Of a stretch of 64,000 bases of DNA, positions 63,951-64,000 are shown piece after piece. A program made the translations under genes and the position numbers. This DNA is from Arthrobacter sp. B3I4 (GTDB taxonomy: Bacteria > Actinomycetota > Actinomycetes > Actinomycetales > Micrococcaceae): the NCBI RefSeq assembly GCF_030816855.1, contig NZ_JAUSYK010000001.1:3038001-3102000 (forward strand), read 5' to 3'. The stretch's first letter is position 1, and the number at the start of each line of letters is the position of its first letter. The notes under the pieces are model-generated. The model was not told where the DNA came from. It ran no database searches and was given only the letters and a program-made list of their open reading frames with translations.

Positions 63951-64000
63951 TTAGGCCTCCAGGACCACCGGGATGATCATCGGCTTGCGGCGCAGCTTGC
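63951..64000 (-). CDS. rnj: Ribonuclease J, C-terminal end (partial)
   Basis: Only 15 codons plus the TAA stop (63951-63953) are in the window: KLRRKPMIIPVVLEA, the usual C-terminus of actinobacterial RNase J. Its place next to ftsK agrees with the order I recall in actinobacteria. The rest lies beyond the right edge. Confidence 0.75.
   Translation of the reverse strand, partial: KLRRKPMIIPVVLEA

Overview
The window is a high-GC, gene-dense stretch of actinobacterial chromosome. Gene content, gene order and protein sequences fit an Arthrobacter/Pseudarthrobacter-type member of the Micrococcaceae. Supporting marks are the argCJBDFRGH cluster, a mycothiol-dependent maleylpyruvate-isomerase-fold protein, PriA in the his cluster, the recA-recX and ftsK-pgsA-cinA-clgR neighbourhoods, LexA boxes of the TCGAAC-N4-GTTCGA type, and many start codons preceded by a TAnnnT hexamer at 6-7 nt (leaderless mRNAs). 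I see no prophage, insertion sequence, CRISPR array or tRNA gene. Most genes lie on the minus strand.

Layout. 1-454: promoter and leader of an rRNA operon that runs off the left edge. 455-9070: tyrS, a HelD-like helicase with an apparent frameshift, apt, then an alkylation-repair group (mpg; an Ada-AlkA fusion; ogt), a mycothiol-dependent enzyme and a PNPOx-type oxidase. 9163-18030: the arginine operon argC-J-B-D-F-R-G-H, mostly translationally coupled, with a candidate ARG-box pair before argC. 18167-22081: SMP-30 lactonase, quinone oxidoreductase, short M1 peptidase, phosphopantetheinyl transferase. 22123-25730: pheST with a possible 31-codon upstream ORF. 25945-29016: a small HExxH protein, a SIMPL protein, pcp, and a radical-SAM protein under a LexA box. 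29062-34837: pntAA-AB-B, a NUDIX enzyme, an MFS exporter, a CDF transporter. 35067-39150: GlsB-type protein, TrmH-type methyltransferase, infC-rpmI-rplT behind a candidate attenuator, DUF1844. 39287-45102: MFS, SseB, and hisC-hisB-hisH-(52-aa protein)-priA. 45159-46683: divergent LysM gene and lexA with two LexA boxes. 46817-55177: dinG, hflX, an RsmC-like methyltransferase, dapF, miaA, miaB. 55242-64000: map divergent from a small XRE regulator across a symmetric operator-like element, recX-recA, DUF3046, MarR, clgR, cinA, pgsA, ftsK, and the 3' end of RNase J.

How it fits together: the region is mainly housekeeping (translation, arginine and histidine synthesis, SOS and repair, division). 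The LexA-linked loci (lexA, the LysM gene, recA, the radical-SAM gene) form a local SOS set. No clearly new multi-gene system is present. The most informative unexplained signals are small and regulatory: competing hairpins before infC, a symmetric map/XRE divergent promoter, the pheS upstream ORF, the 52-aa his-operon protein, tandem duplications of two gene 3' ends, two large palindromes around and inside argH, and the helD frameshift.
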